Below are positions 35,768-44,350 of a DNA stretch of 50,977 nt, one piece after another. Both the position numbers and the translations under genes were made by a program. Source of the stretch: an uncultured bacterium (lineage in GTDB: Bacteria > Cyanobacteriota > Vampirovibrionia > Gastranaerophilales > Gastranaerophilaceae). A model generated the notes under the pieces. That model was not told the origin of the DNA. It did not search any database and was given only the letters and a program-made list of their open reading frames with translations. The stretch is taken from assembly GCA_949286705.1 (NCBI GenBank), contig CASEDF010000009.1:1-50977 (forward strand), in the 5' to 3' direction. Within the stretch, counting starts at the first letter, position 1. Each line of letters opens with the position of its first letter.

Positions 35768-35922
35768 AAAAAAGCCTGTAAAGATACAAGCTTTTCAACT
35801 ACAACTAAACAAATCTTCCCAAATAATATCCCTAAATCTTGTACAGTCTATAAACTGCCTGTGCCATCACCTCTGTTTCTCTTTTTCACTATTTCTCTCA
35901 GCTTTGGTAGCCATTTCCTATT
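35768..35922 (-). ncRNA. Candidate independent small RNA, about 155 nt
   Basis: On the minus strand TTGTCA (35957-35952) and TACATT (35934-35929) are 17 bases apart and predict a start near 35922. A terminator-like hairpin ends it: AAAAGCTTGT (35795-35786) pairs with ACAGGCTTTT (35779-35770) with one G-U pair, followed by T. In between there is no ORF of note; the RNA is purine-rich (GAGAGAAATAGTGAAAAAG) with a short hairpin CAGT-TTATAG-ACTG. I could not match it to tmRNA, SRP RNA or RNase P. A 6S-like RNA is possible but unproven. The region 35755-36154 otherwise holds the small leader ORF and palindrome listed below. Confidence 0.5.
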
Positions 35923-35928
35923 GATACT

Positions 35929-35957
35929 AATGTAAAACTAAGTTAAAAGTTTGACAA
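35929..35957 (-). promoter_or_regulatory. Promoter of the candidate small RNA
   Basis: TTGTCA and TACATT with a 17-base spacer on the minus strand. Confidence 0.5.
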
Positions 35958-36050
35958 GCAAAAAAAAATTATTATTTTTTTACAATAGACCATGCCCCCA
36001 GTATTGATACGACAAAATTCAAGTTCTTAAATCTTAATGAAGGAAATTTA

Positions 36051-36083
36051 ATGAAATTACGTAAACTTTTAAGACTTTTTTAA
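36051..36083 (+). CDS. Possible 10-residue leader peptide MKLRKLLRLF
   Basis: An ATG at 36051 has AAGGAA five bases upstream and codes a short cationic, amphipathic peptide (four of ten residues basic) ending at TAA 36081-36083. A possible promoter lies upstream (TTGATA 36004-36009, TTAAAT 36027-36032, spacing 17). It could be a leader peptide for the WYL operon or chance; such short frames are common in AT-rich DNA. Confidence 0.25.
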   Translation: MKLRKLLRLF

Positions 36084-36097
36084 TTGACAATTAAAAA
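36077..36097. promoter_or_regulatory. Perfect 10-base palindrome before the WYL pair
   Basis: TTTTTAATTG (36077-36086) and CAATTAAAAA (36088-36097) are perfect inverted copies around one A. It contains a TTGACA hexamer at 36084-36089. It may be an autoregulatory operator for the WYL regulators that follow. Confidence 0.45.
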
Positions 36098-36141
36098 TTA
36101 CAAATAAATTATAAAGCATGCCTTTTATAAAAAATTTGTAG

Positions 36142-36147
36142 TAAAAT
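36142..36147 (+). promoter_or_regulatory. -10 box of the WYL operon, leaderless
   Basis: TAAAAT ends seven bases before the ATG at 36155, in the context TTTGTAGTAAAATAT, which is found identically before the rqcH gene. Confidence 0.45.
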
Positions 36148-36154
36148 ATAATGT

Positions 36155-37099
36155 ATGAAAGAATTTTTAAAAACTAAAAAAGTAACCTACAATCTTATGT
36201 CCTTTACAGGTTTTAAATCCATGCTGCTGCTTTCATATCTTTTGGAAGCACCGCACTCCTATCAGGAAATAAAGCAGTATTTTATGGAAAATGAATTTAT
36301 CCATGAATCAATTTCGATAGACACCTTAAGGGTATATATCAATTCACTTGAACGGCTCGGCTGCGAAATTGTACGAGGCAAAAAAGCGGAAGGTTCCAAA
36401 TACAAACTGGTAAAACATCCTTTTGAACTAAGGATAACGGACGAACAGGTAAAAAGTTTGATAAAAGTATTCAAAAGCATTACGAAATCGATTGATGTGG
36501 ACGATTTGCTCGCGATTACAAAATTCTTTGAAAAAATTTCAGCAGGCATAAGCAATACAGATTTAAAAATAGCATTAGAAAATATTTCACCGTTAAAAAA
36601 ACTTAACCCTGAAATACTTGAAGCATTAATAAGTGCATGCCGGAGAAATGATGAAATAACAATCTTGTATAACTCTCCTTCCTCAGGAGCAAAAGAAATT
36701 GACATATTGGCAGAAAAATTAACAATCTCCAACAATAAAGTATACTTAAAAGGCATTAGTCCGCAATACACAGATTCAACAGCAAGCCTTCTGGTATCAA
36801 GAATATTAGAACCTCCGGTAATAAAATTAACTAAAACCATTACCACTAAAATTGAACCGCTTGTTATACAATGTGAAATATACGATAAAAATTTGCCGCT
36901 TCTGGATAATGAAAAAATCATTTCCGAAGATGATGAAAAACGCCTTATTGAAATAGTATCAGATAACAAATTTCTTACCTTCCAGCGGATTTTATCAATG
37001 GGAAGCAGCTGCAAAGTATTATCACCGGAATCATTCAAAGACGAAATTCATTCGATCCTGAAAAAAATGAAGGAGGAATACATTGCAGAAAAAGTTTAA
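36155..37099 (+). CDS. WYL-domain transcriptional regulator (first of a tandem pair)
   Basis: The 314 residues have an N-terminal winged-helix-like domain (about 15-95; SLDTLRVYINSLERLGCEI seen as IDTLRVYINSLERLGCEI), a linker helix, a WYL-like ligand domain (about 165-235; VYLKGISPQ in place of the usual W-Y-L) and a WCX-type C-terminal part. WYL regulators often sense nucleic acid ligands and act in DNA damage or phage defence. The next gene codes a similar protein and overlaps this one by 17 bases, like the actinobacterial PafB-PafC pair. dnaE follows. Confidence 0.78.
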   Translation: MKEFLKTKKVTYNLMSFTGFKSMLLLSYLLEAPHSYQEIKQYFMENEFIHESISIDTLRVYINSLERLGCEIVRGKKAEGSKYKLVKHPFELRITDEQVKSLIKVFKSITKSIDVDDLLAITKFFEKISAGISNTDLKIALENISPLKKLNPEILEALISACRRNDEITILYNSPSSGAKEIDILAEKLTISNNKVYLKGISPQYTDSTASLLVSRILEPPVIKLTKTITTKIEPLVIQCEIYDKNLPLLDNEKIISEDDEKRLIEIVSDNKFLTFQRILSMGSSCKVLSPESFKDEIHSILKKMKEEYIAEKV

Positions 37100-37997
37100 A
37101 GAAAAATATAATGAAGGCTGCATAAAAATCTTTACTCTGTACAAATTACTGTATGAAGACAGAGCCTATTATGACGATGTAATGAAAATTTTTACCGAAG
37201 ACGAAAACGACAAAGAACATGTTATTTTAAATAAATACCTTAACACTCTAAAAGTTTTCGGTATTAAAGTAAAAAAAGTAAATAACAAATTTGTATTATT
37301 AAACAACTCATTCGGACTTAATTTTGATATAAACGATGTAAAATCCGTGAATATTTTTGAACAATTTGCCAAAATATTGCCCGACGGAAAAACTAAAAAA
37401 AATCTTGATGCATTTTTAGAGATGATGCTTTCACGTTTTGATGATAAAACCAACGAATTATATACAACAATAAATTCAACAAACAATTCGGATTACTCAT
37501 TTTATTACTCTGATTTGAGAGGACAAATTGAAAAATGTACACGATTTTGTCAGGATAACCATAATATAGAAATAAAATATCTTTCTAAAGGCAAAGTTTA
37601 TACAGTATATGCTAAAGCCAAACAAATGATATATGATAATAAAAATGCATATTTACAAATATATAAAATGCAGGATAACCAGCTTGAAAATATATTAGTA
37701 CCCAACATACTTTATATTGAGCAATCAAGCAATCTTGAAAACCCTATGGAGATTGTACCTACCATAACTTATAAAATAACAGGCAGGCTGGCAAAGGCAT
37801 ACAATTTAAAAGAAAGTGAATACGTAAGAGAAATACTGGATGACGGTTCCAAAGTTATAGTAAACAAAAATGAACCGACCGACCAAATTTTGCAAAGATT
37901 AATCCGATATAATACAGAATGCGTAATTCTTTCACCTAAAAGTCTGAAAAGAAAAATGATTGATATGATTAATGACACGCTCAAAAATTACGAATAA
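37083..37997 (+). CDS. WYL-domain transcriptional regulator (second of the pair)
   Basis: The 304 residues share the layout of the upstream gene: winged-helix region, WYL-like domain (about 155-215; HNIEIKYLSKGKVYTVYAK) and C-terminal domain that ends RLIRYNTECVILSPKSLKRKM. The start is TTG at 37083 with a strong AAGGAGG seven bases upstream inside the previous gene. The overlap implies equal production and perhaps a heterodimer. The core W-Y-L residues are not obvious, as in several divergent members. Confidence 0.75.
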   Translation: MQKKFKEKYNEGCIKIFTLYKLLYEDRAYYDDVMKIFTEDENDKEHVILNKYLNTLKVFGIKVKKVNNKFVLLNNSFGLNFDINDVKSVNIFEQFAKILPDGKTKKNLDAFLEMMLSRFDDKTNELYTTINSTNNSDYSFYYSDLRGQIEKCTRFCQDNHNIEIKYLSKGKVYTVYAKAKQMIYDNKNAYLQIYKMQDNQLENILVPNILYIEQSSNLENPMEIVPTITYKITGRLAKAYNLKESEYVREILDDGSKVIVNKNEPTDQILQRLIRYNTECVILSPKSLKRKMIDMINDTLKNYE

Positions 37998-38046
37998 TTT
38001 GTTGCAATTTTTTTTAACATTAAAAGTAATTTAAAATAATGCATGT

Positions 38047-38052
38047 TAACAT
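38047..38052 (+). promoter_or_regulatory. Extended -10 box of dnaE, leaderless
   Basis: TGTTAACAT: TG one base before TAACAT, which ends six bases before the ATG at 38059. No ribosome-binding site is present. Confidence 0.4.
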
Positions 38053-38058
38053 ATTTAT

Positions 38059-41000
38059 ATGAATACAGCATATGTACCATTACATTTACACAGCGAATAT
38101 TCACTGCTGGACGGTGCAATAAGGGTAAAAGAATTATGCGAATTTGCAAAAGCAAATAACATGCCTGCCGTTGCCATAACCGACCACGGAGTTATGTACT
38201 CCGCAATAGAATTTTACAGAGTTGCGAAAGAAACAGGAATAAAAGCCCTTATCGGATGTGAATTTTACGTACACGACGGCGATATTCACGAAAAAAATCC
38301 GTCCCATAATCCTTTGTATCACCTTGTCTTAATAGCAAAAGACAAAACAGGCTACATGAACCTTGTAAAACTGGTTTCTATCGCACACTGCGAAGGTATG
38401 TACTATAAACCCAGAATAAATTTTGAACTGCTTGAAAAATATCACGAAGGACTAATATGCTCATCAGCATGTCTTGCCGGAGAAGTACTGCAAAATCTTT
38501 TAAAACATAATTACGAAGGCGCAAAATCCGTTGCCCGGAAATACAAAGATTTATTCGGCGAAGATTACTATATAGAGCTTCAGGATCACGGACTTGACGA
38601 ACAAAAACGAACAAATCCCGACTTAATAAAAATAGCTCAAGAACTTGATATAAAAATGGTCATTACAAATGACTCGCACTATTTAAGAAAAGAAGATGCA
38701 GACTGGCATGATACACTGCTGTGCCTGCAGACCAACGCGCTGAAAGATGAGCCGAACAGATTTCATTTTCCTAATAATGAATTTTACTTAAAAACACCGG
38801 ATGAACTGAGAGATGCATTCCGCTGGATGGACAGCGAAATGTTTGATGAATGCATAAAAAACACGGTTGATGTAGCAGAAAAATGCCACCTGACACTTTT
38901 AGGCGACAAAAGCCCGCTTCCTCATTATGAAGTGCCGAAAGGACATACCGTTGAAAGCTATCTTGATTTAAAAGTTCACGAAGGTTTGAAAAAACGTTAC
39001 GGAGAAATACCGCCAGAGATTGAAAAACGTGTAAAGTATGAACTCGGAATAATTGAACAAATGGGATTTTCCGCATACTTTTTAATCACATGGGATTTTA
39101 TCCATTTTGCCAAAACCCACGACATACCTGTTGGTCCCGGCAGGGGGTCAGCAGCAGGGTCAGTTGTTGCTTATGCACTTGAAATAACGGATTTGGATCC
39201 GATTGAACATCACCTGTTGTTTGAAAGATTTTTGAACCCGGAAAGATACAGCATGCCCGATGTTGATATAGACTTTTGTATTGAACGCAGGGGAGAAGTT
39301 ATAGATTACGTAACCCGAAAATACGGCGAAGATAAAGTCTGCCAGATTATAACATTTGGAACATATGCTGCAAAAGCAGCTTTAAAAGGAGTTGCAAGAG
39401 TTCTTGACATACCTTTTGCACGAAGCAATTACCTTTCTTCATTAATTCCGTCGGAACCCAAAGCAAAAATTGAAGACGCACTCCAGCCCGGCATGGAGCT
39501 TAAAAAACTTTATGATGAAGATCCGGAAGTTAAAAAACTTGTGGATATGGCGCAAAAAATCGAAGGGATAAAAAACAATGTCGGCACCCACGCGGCAGGT
39601 GTAATTATCGCACACAAACCGCTAAATGAAATCGTACCTGTTCAGCCTTCAAAAGACGGAATTATCGTAACCGAATATCCGATGGCGGATTTGGAAAAAC
39701 TCGGGCTGTTGAAAATGGACTTTTTGGGATTAAGAAACCTCACAATGATTTCAAAAACCATGAAATTAATCAAAAAGCGCCGCGGCATAGAATTTGATAT
39801 AAACAAAATTCCTCTGGATGACAAACCGACCTATGAGATGCTTTCAGAAGGGGATACCGACGGAGTTTTCCAGCTTGAATCAGCCGGTATGAAACGACTT
39901 GTAAAAGATTTAAAACCGGACGTATTTGAAGATTTAGGCGCACTTGTGGCACTATTCAGACCCGGACCGCTGGAATCCGGCATGGTTGAGGATTTCGTAA
40001 AAAGGAAGCACGGTGAACAAAAAATAACATACGCACACCCGTTATTGGAACCTGTATTAAAAGATACCTACGGAACAATTGTATATCAGGAACAAATTAT
40101 GCAGGTATTTCAGGTGCTTGCGGATTATACATTGGGTCAAGCAGACATGGTACGCCGTATGATGGGTAAGAAAAAGCTTGACGAAATGGCGCAGCAGAAA
40201 GGCAAATTCATAGAAGGTGCCGCACGGCACGGGATGAATGCTAAAGATGCGGCAGCATTGTTTGAACAGATTGAAAAATTTGCATCATACTGCTTTAACA
40301 GGTCGCACTCAGCAGCTTATGCGTTTGTGGCATATCAGACGGCATACCTGAAATGCCACTATAAGGTAGAATATTTATCATGTCTTTTGTCAAGTGTTTC
40401 CGGAGATCAGGACAAAACTCAATTATACATAGAAGAAGCCCAGAAAAACGGCATAAAAGTTATGCCGCCGGATATCAACAAATCCTATGCGGAATTTGCG
40501 CCAGACGGGGATAACATAAGATTTGGACTTGCTTCCATAAAACAGGTCGGCGATATTGTTGTGGAAAGCATTATAAAAGAACGGGAAGAAAACGGCGAAT
40601 TTAAATCGATTTATGATTTTTGCAAAAGAGTTGATCCAAAATGCACCAATAAACGCGTACTTGAAGGCTTGATAAAATCCGGAGCATTTTCAAATATAGA
40701 AAAAAGCCGAAAACAGCTTCTTGAGAATATGGAATACATAGTTGCAACGGCGAATAAAGAAGCACAGGCAAAAGAACTCGGACAGGTAAGCCTTTTTGCG
40801 GGATTAGAGGATAACGAAGATTTTTCGGGTACACAATTCCAGCTTGCCGGAAGTGATGAAGAATTTGACCAGCGCCAGCTGCAAATTTTTGAAAAAGAAT
40901 TTCTGGGATTTTACGTAACCAGCCACCCGCTTTCAACAATTCGGGACAAATTACCGTTTTTAATGACGCATAAAATTTCAGAGATACCGGAATTGCCGAA

Positions 41001-41532
41001 TGACAAAGTGGTAACCATTTGCGGTCTAATAACAACAACAAGGCAAATTCCGACGAAAAAAGATCCGACAAAATTCATCAGATTTGTAACGGTTGAGGAT
41101 TTGTCCGGAAAAATTGAAACAATATGCTTTAACGGAAAAATTGCGGAATTCGGTACATTTTTAGAGCCTGAACAAAGGGTAATAATTTCAGGCAAAGTAA
41201 ACAGACGCAACGAAGAAGAAGCCCCGTCCGTCATAATTGACAGTGTTAAGCCTGTTGATAACTCAAATATTTTCACAATAGTATTAAAAGACGAGTTAAA
41301 ATACGAGGAGCTTGTATTATTAAAACAAATTTTATGCAAATATGCAGGTTCTGATCCTGTAATGTTAAAATTAAGGGATGAACTTGGCGAGGTCAAAATT
41401 CTTACAGCATCAATGTTCTGGGTAGATTCTTGCAATGATCTGGTAAATGAAATTGAGCACAGATTTAAGGACAGAATTGCAGTAAACATAAAGTCATTGG
41501 ACAACAATACGGAAGAAACGGCGGCAGCATAA
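38059..41532 (+). CDS. dnaE: DNA polymerase III alpha subunit
   Basis: DnaE is the replicative polymerase. The 1157 residues include the PHP domain (HLHSEYSLLDGAIRV at residues 8-22, ITDHG), the polymerase core with GPGRGSAAGS and the catalytic PDVDIDF (near 400), a third Asp region, the tandem helix-hairpin-helix (about 820-900), and an OB fold (about 985-1065; VVTICGLITTTR, VTVEDLSGKIE). The length fits the DnaE1 class. The start is probably leaderless. It follows the WYL pair by 61 bases but has its own -10 box. A tRNA-Gly gene follows 56 bases after its stop. Confidence 0.97.
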   Translation: MNTAYVPLHLHSEYSLLDGAIRVKELCEFAKANNMPAVAITDHGVMYSAIEFYRVAKETGIKALIGCEFYVHDGDIHEKNPSHNPLYHLVLIAKDKTGYMNLVKLVSIAHCEGMYYKPRINFELLEKYHEGLICSSACLAGEVLQNLLKHNYEGAKSVARKYKDLFGEDYYIELQDHGLDEQKRTNPDLIKIAQELDIKMVITNDSHYLRKEDADWHDTLLCLQTNALKDEPNRFHFPNNEFYLKTPDELRDAFRWMDSEMFDECIKNTVDVAEKCHLTLLGDKSPLPHYEVPKGHTVESYLDLKVHEGLKKRYGEIPPEIEKRVKYELGIIEQMGFSAYFLITWDFIHFAKTHDIPVGPGRGSAAGSVVAYALEITDLDPIEHHLLFERFLNPERYSMPDVDIDFCIERRGEVIDYVTRKYGEDKVCQIITFGTYAAKAALKGVARVLDIPFARSNYLSSLIPSEPKAKIEDALQPGMELKKLYDEDPEVKKLVDMAQKIEGIKNNVGTHAAGVIIAHKPLNEIVPVQPSKDGIIVTEYPMADLEKLGLLKMDFLGLRNLTMISKTMKLIKKRRGIEFDINKIPLDDKPTYEMLSEGDTDGVFQLESAGMKRLVKDLKPDVFEDLGALVALFRPGPLESGMVEDFVKRKHGEQKITYAHPLLEPVLKDTYGTIVYQEQIMQVFQVLADYTLGQADMVRRMMGKKKLDEMAQQKGKFIEGAARHGMNAKDAAALFEQIEKFASYCFNRSHSAAYAFVAYQTAYLKCHYKVEYLSCLLSSVSGDQDKTQLYIEEAQKNGIKVMPPDINKSYAEFAPDGDNIRFGLASIKQVGDIVVESIIKEREENGEFKSIYDFCKRVDPKCTNKRVLEGLIKSGAFSNIEKSRKQLLENMEYIVATANKEAQAKELGQVSLFAGLEDNEDFSGTQFQLAGSDEEFDQRQLQIFEKEFLGFYVTSHPLSTIRDKLPFLMTHKISEIPELPNDKVVTICGLITTTRQIPTKKDPTKFIRFVTVEDLSGKIETICFNGKIAEFGTFLEPEQRVIISGKVNRRNEEEAPSVIIDSVKPVDNSNIFTIVLKDELKYEELVLLKQILCKYAGSDPVMLKLRDELGEVKILTASMFWVDSCNDLVNEIEHRFKDRIAVNIKSLDNNTEETAAA

Positions 41533-41588
41533 AAAAAACACTTGCAAAAAAAAATTGCTCATGTATAATAAAAATACGGCAAAAAAAT

Positions 41589-41663
41589 GCGGGGGTAATT
41601 CAGTGGTAGAATGCTTCCTTGCCAAGGAAGATGTCGCGAGTTCGAGCCTCGTCTCCCGCTCCA
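41589..41663 (+). tRNA. tRNA-Gly (anticodon GCC), CCA encoded
   Basis: Acceptor GCGGGGG pairs with CTCCCGC (one G-U), the anticodon loop TTGCCAA gives GCC, and CCA follows the discriminator T at 41660. A terminator follows at once. The last 16 bases before CCA are repeated 210 bases downstream. Confidence 0.95.
41645..41660 (+). repeat. 3' end of tRNA-Gly, first copy of a 16-base direct repeat
   Basis: AGCCTCGTCTCCCGCT is the end of the T-arm and the acceptor of the tRNA gene. The exact same 16 bases are found at 41855-41870. Confidence 0.85.
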
Positions 41664-41668
41664 TAAAG

Positions 41669-41695
41669 AAGCTCCACCACAGGTGGGGCTTTTTT
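41669..41695 (+). terminator. Terminator of tRNA-Gly
   Basis: AAGCTCCACC (41669-41678) pairs with GGTGGGGCTT (41682-41691) with one G-U pair, then T-run to 41695. Confidence 0.85.
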
Positions 41696-41745
41696 ATGGA
41701 CAGAGATAATGGCAAGCACTCGCCAATTGCGCAGTTCGGCGGATT

Positions 41746-41817
41746 TCCGGACGGACGATGCACAAAGTGCGAGTCCGGATAGCGAGGAAATTGAGCGGAG
41801 TTGAGCCAAAGGCTCAA
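41746..41817. other. GC-rich stem-loop segment between tRNA-Gly copies
   Basis: The 160 bases between the terminator and the second tRNA end are richer in GC than the surroundings. They contain nested stems TCCGGAC/GTCCGGA (41746-41752, 41773-41779) with GCAC-AAA-GTGC inside, and TTGAGCC-AAA-GGCTCAA (41801-41817). No ORF is convincing. It may be the rest of a small integrated element or an RNA. Confidence 0.45.
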
Positions 41818-41854
41818 TAGCGAAACTTTCCGAGCGTGAAGGAAATCCAAGACA

Positions 41855-41870
41855 AGCCTCGTCTCCCGCT
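41855..41870 (+). repeat. Second copy of the tRNA-Gly 3' end
   Basis: AGCCTCGTCTCCCGCT repeated exactly without the rest of the tRNA. It is followed, like the real gene, by a terminator. This is the form left by integration at a tRNA 3' end. Confidence 0.8.
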
Positions 41871-41906
41871 AATAAAAAAGAGTCACATCAGTGGCTCTTT
41901 TTTATT
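41871..41906 (+). terminator. Second terminator, after the partial tRNA copy
   Basis: AATAAAAAAGAGTCAC (41871-41886) pairs with GTGGCTCTTTTTTATT (41891-41906) around ATCA, with one G-U pair. Confidence 0.8.
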
Positions 41907-41972
41907 AGCTTGATGACAATGGCGAGAATTCCAGGGGTTAAAGCACTGTCCCGAGTTCGAACGTGAGCAAAC

Positions 41973-41991
41973 TGAGGCTGGAGCGCTTTTA
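41973..41991 (+). repeat. 19-base repeat CTGAGGCTGGAGCGCTTTT, copy 1
   Basis: An exact 19-base match to 44258-44276. Both copies lie some 60-90 bases after a tRNA-associated terminator. The rest of 41907-42075 shows no gene. Confidence 0.7.
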
Positions 41992-42087
41992 CAGAGTATT
42001 GAGCTATAAAGCCTGCAAAATTTTAATAAAATTTACAAACAAGACTTTTCGCTTAAAATATTTTAAAATAAAATTTAAGGAGAGGTC

Positions 42088-43857
42088 ATGAAAAAATTCA
42101 AAAAAATAAAAAATATAAAACTCATACTTATTGCAGCCATATTAATTATTGCAATTCTTTTTGGAGCCAAATACATCAAAGATAAAAATTATATCTTTTT
42201 ATATATTTCACCCGACACTAATACAAGTATATTTCCATACATATCAAAATCATCAAAAGAGATAAATCAAATATTGTTTCAGGCGGCTAAAAATCTTAAA
42301 ACATACCGTCCCGAGGCAAAAATCATCTATACTAACGGTTATGGCTCCGGGTTTTTAAAAAATAACCGCACTGCGAGTGATTATGACTACGGAGCAGGTC
42401 TTTACCTCGGCAAATACGAATATAACGGCACAAATTCATTACAAATAGCTGAGGACATTATTAAGTCAATTTCACTTTATCAGGCAAATATATACAGTCT
42501 TGCAAAAAATTCCGAAGGAAAATTTTATATCCAGAGAATGTCTAACGAAAGAATTTACGGAATAAACGAAAATGAGAATTCTGATGCCAAATTAATGGCG
42601 GCATCAATTCAAACAGCACTCAAAGGCAAGCCATATAATATAAAAGTTGATTCTTCGACATTTTTAATGGAACCAAATGAAATAGTACTTCCGAATTACC
42701 AGTTTATCAAACTGTATAATAAGGATATTTCATACTATCCGGAATACAAAAAAATGCTCCGCGAACTAACAACAACCATTGATTATTACGTTGATATTAT
42801 TGATAAAAAGAATAATCAAATTTATCCGATGACTTTAATTGCATCTGTAGGGGACGGGAATAGATTATACCAACCTGAATTTAAATATTTTGTACCCAAT
42901 ATATACACAAGTGCGGCATCCTTCAATTATGCACGAAAAATTATACCAAATATGGACAATGAAAAATATATTGAGATAAGATTATCGAATTATTTTCATC
43001 ATTATACACTTTTATCCTACGGGAACAGCCGGAGTTACGGCAGTCCTCTGAAAGCTGTAAAACGATTACTGCAATGTACGGATATTATTGCGCCGGTACT
43101 TCCGCAAGATGTTAAACAACAGATACACAATAGCGCCTACAATATATTAAAAAGTCCAACGCTTGCGCTTTTAAATGATTATTATATAGCAAACGGAATA
43201 CTTTATAATATTACAAAAGCAACAAGCTTCTATAAAGAACTTGAAAAAAACAAAGAAGTTTCAAATCATATAATGGACATGGAGCGAATACTCAATGATA
43301 TGATTAATGACCCACAAATAAAATATACGGAATTAAAACCGTTATTTGAATATCAAAAAGCGATTAATCATTCCAAAACAGATATTACAGCATTACAAAA
43401 AGCAATTGAAGAAAAATCATTGGATGCAAATCATTATATAGAAAGTCTAATGTTTAAAAAAATGCCAGACAGCAAAAAATTAAATATCTACATAACTTAT
43501 TTAAACAAAGTTATACAAACGGCAGGTCTTTATAATATAAAATTTTATCAAGACAGTAACGAACACATTTATGTATTAAAAGATGATTTTACCAAAAATC
43601 TTAAGCTGGAAGATATAAATAAACTTGATATAGTTAATGGTTTTTACACCAAAACATATGACAGTAACACAAAATTTGAATTTATGAATCCGAATGATTT
43701 TTACGGAGACACACGAAGACTTACCAATGGCTGGGTACGCTACAATCCTAACAAACTGCAAAACGCAATATATGAAGATTTAAAAAAATATTTAATCAAG
43801 GATAAAAAGAATTATCATTTAAGAATAAGACCCGGACTCCAAAGAACAAACTCTTGA
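42088..43857 (+). CDS. Membrane-anchored protein of unknown function
   Basis: The ATG at 42088 has a strong AAGGAGAGG site. The 589 residues begin with a basic stretch and one membrane helix (about 12-28), so most of the protein should face outside. I recognise no family. Near residues 87-105 the stretch GYGSGFLKNNRTASDYDYG recalls the GS-x(8-13)-DxD active site of nucleotidyltransferases, though an exported one would be odd. The rest is Tyr/Asn/Lys-rich and helical. The gene lies alone between two tRNA regions and is more AT-rich than its neighbours, so it may have been acquired. Confidence 0.75.
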   Translation: MKKFKKIKNIKLILIAAILIIAILFGAKYIKDKNYIFLYISPDTNTSIFPYISKSSKEINQILFQAAKNLKTYRPEAKIIYTNGYGSGFLKNNRTASDYDYGAGLYLGKYEYNGTNSLQIAEDIIKSISLYQANIYSLAKNSEGKFYIQRMSNERIYGINENENSDAKLMAASIQTALKGKPYNIKVDSSTFLMEPNEIVLPNYQFIKLYNKDISYYPEYKKMLRELTTTIDYYVDIIDKKNNQIYPMTLIASVGDGNRLYQPEFKYFVPNIYTSAASFNYARKIIPNMDNEKYIEIRLSNYFHHYTLLSYGNSRSYGSPLKAVKRLLQCTDIIAPVLPQDVKQQIHNSAYNILKSPTLALLNDYYIANGILYNITKATSFYKELEKNKEVSNHIMDMERILNDMINDPQIKYTELKPLFEYQKAINHSKTDITALQKAIEEKSLDANHYIESLMFKKMPDSKKLNIYITYLNKVIQTAGLYNIKFYQDSNEHIYVLKDDFTKNLKLEDINKLDIVNGFYTKTYDSNTKFEFMNPNDFYGDTRRLTNGWVRYNPNKLQNAIYEDLKKYLIKDKKNYHLRIRPGLQRTNS

Positions 43858-43894
43858 CATAAGAGTTTGTTCTTAATAAAATAAGACATGTGAC

Positions 43895-43966
43895 GCCGGC
43901 ATAGCTCAACGGTAGAGCAACGGTTTTGTAAACCGTAGGTTGTAGGTTCGATTCCTATTGCCGGCT
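43895..43966 (+). tRNA. tRNA-Thr (anticodon TGT)
   Basis: Acceptor GCCGGCA pairs with TGCCGGC, and the anticodon loop TTTGTAA gives TGT. No CCA is encoded. It is the first of three tRNA genes read together. Confidence 0.93.
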
Positions 43967-43979
43967 ATTTGCCTAACAA

Positions 43980-44051
<72 letters not shown>

Positions 44052-44087
44052 GATTTAAAAACCTCTGAGCAAATGAAAACTAAATAC

Positions 44088-44173
<86 letters not shown>

Positions 44174-44178
44174 GTTTG

Positions 44179-44202
44179 AAAAGACCGCAAGGTCTTTTTT
44201 TT
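44179..44202 (+). terminator. Terminator of the Thr-Thr-Tyr tRNA unit
   Basis: AAAAGACC (44179-44186) pairs with GGTCTTTT (44191-44198) around GCAA, then more T. Confidence 0.88.
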
Positions 44203-44257
44203 GTGGATGAGAACAACACAAAGCAAAGCTTTGTCCCTAGGTTCGGCTACCTGCGAG

Positions 44258-44276
44258 CTGAGGCTGGAGCGCTTTT
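44258..44276 (+). repeat. 19-base repeat CTGAGGCTGGAGCGCTTTT, copy 2
   Basis: Exact match to 41973-41991, again downstream of a tRNA terminator. The surrounding 44203-44350 has no gene I support; short open frames there overlap the tRNA or are chance. Confidence 0.7.
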
Positions 44277-44350
44277 GCGATTGTGTTGACATTAGCAAAA
44301 CGCGAAATGCCGTTACATGCGAGCAAGATAATCCACCCCATAAAAATAAA

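Noticed and set aside
41555-41782. Open frames on both strands over tRNA-Gly
   Set aside because: They read through the tRNA and its terminator; frames over tRNA genes are a common artefact.
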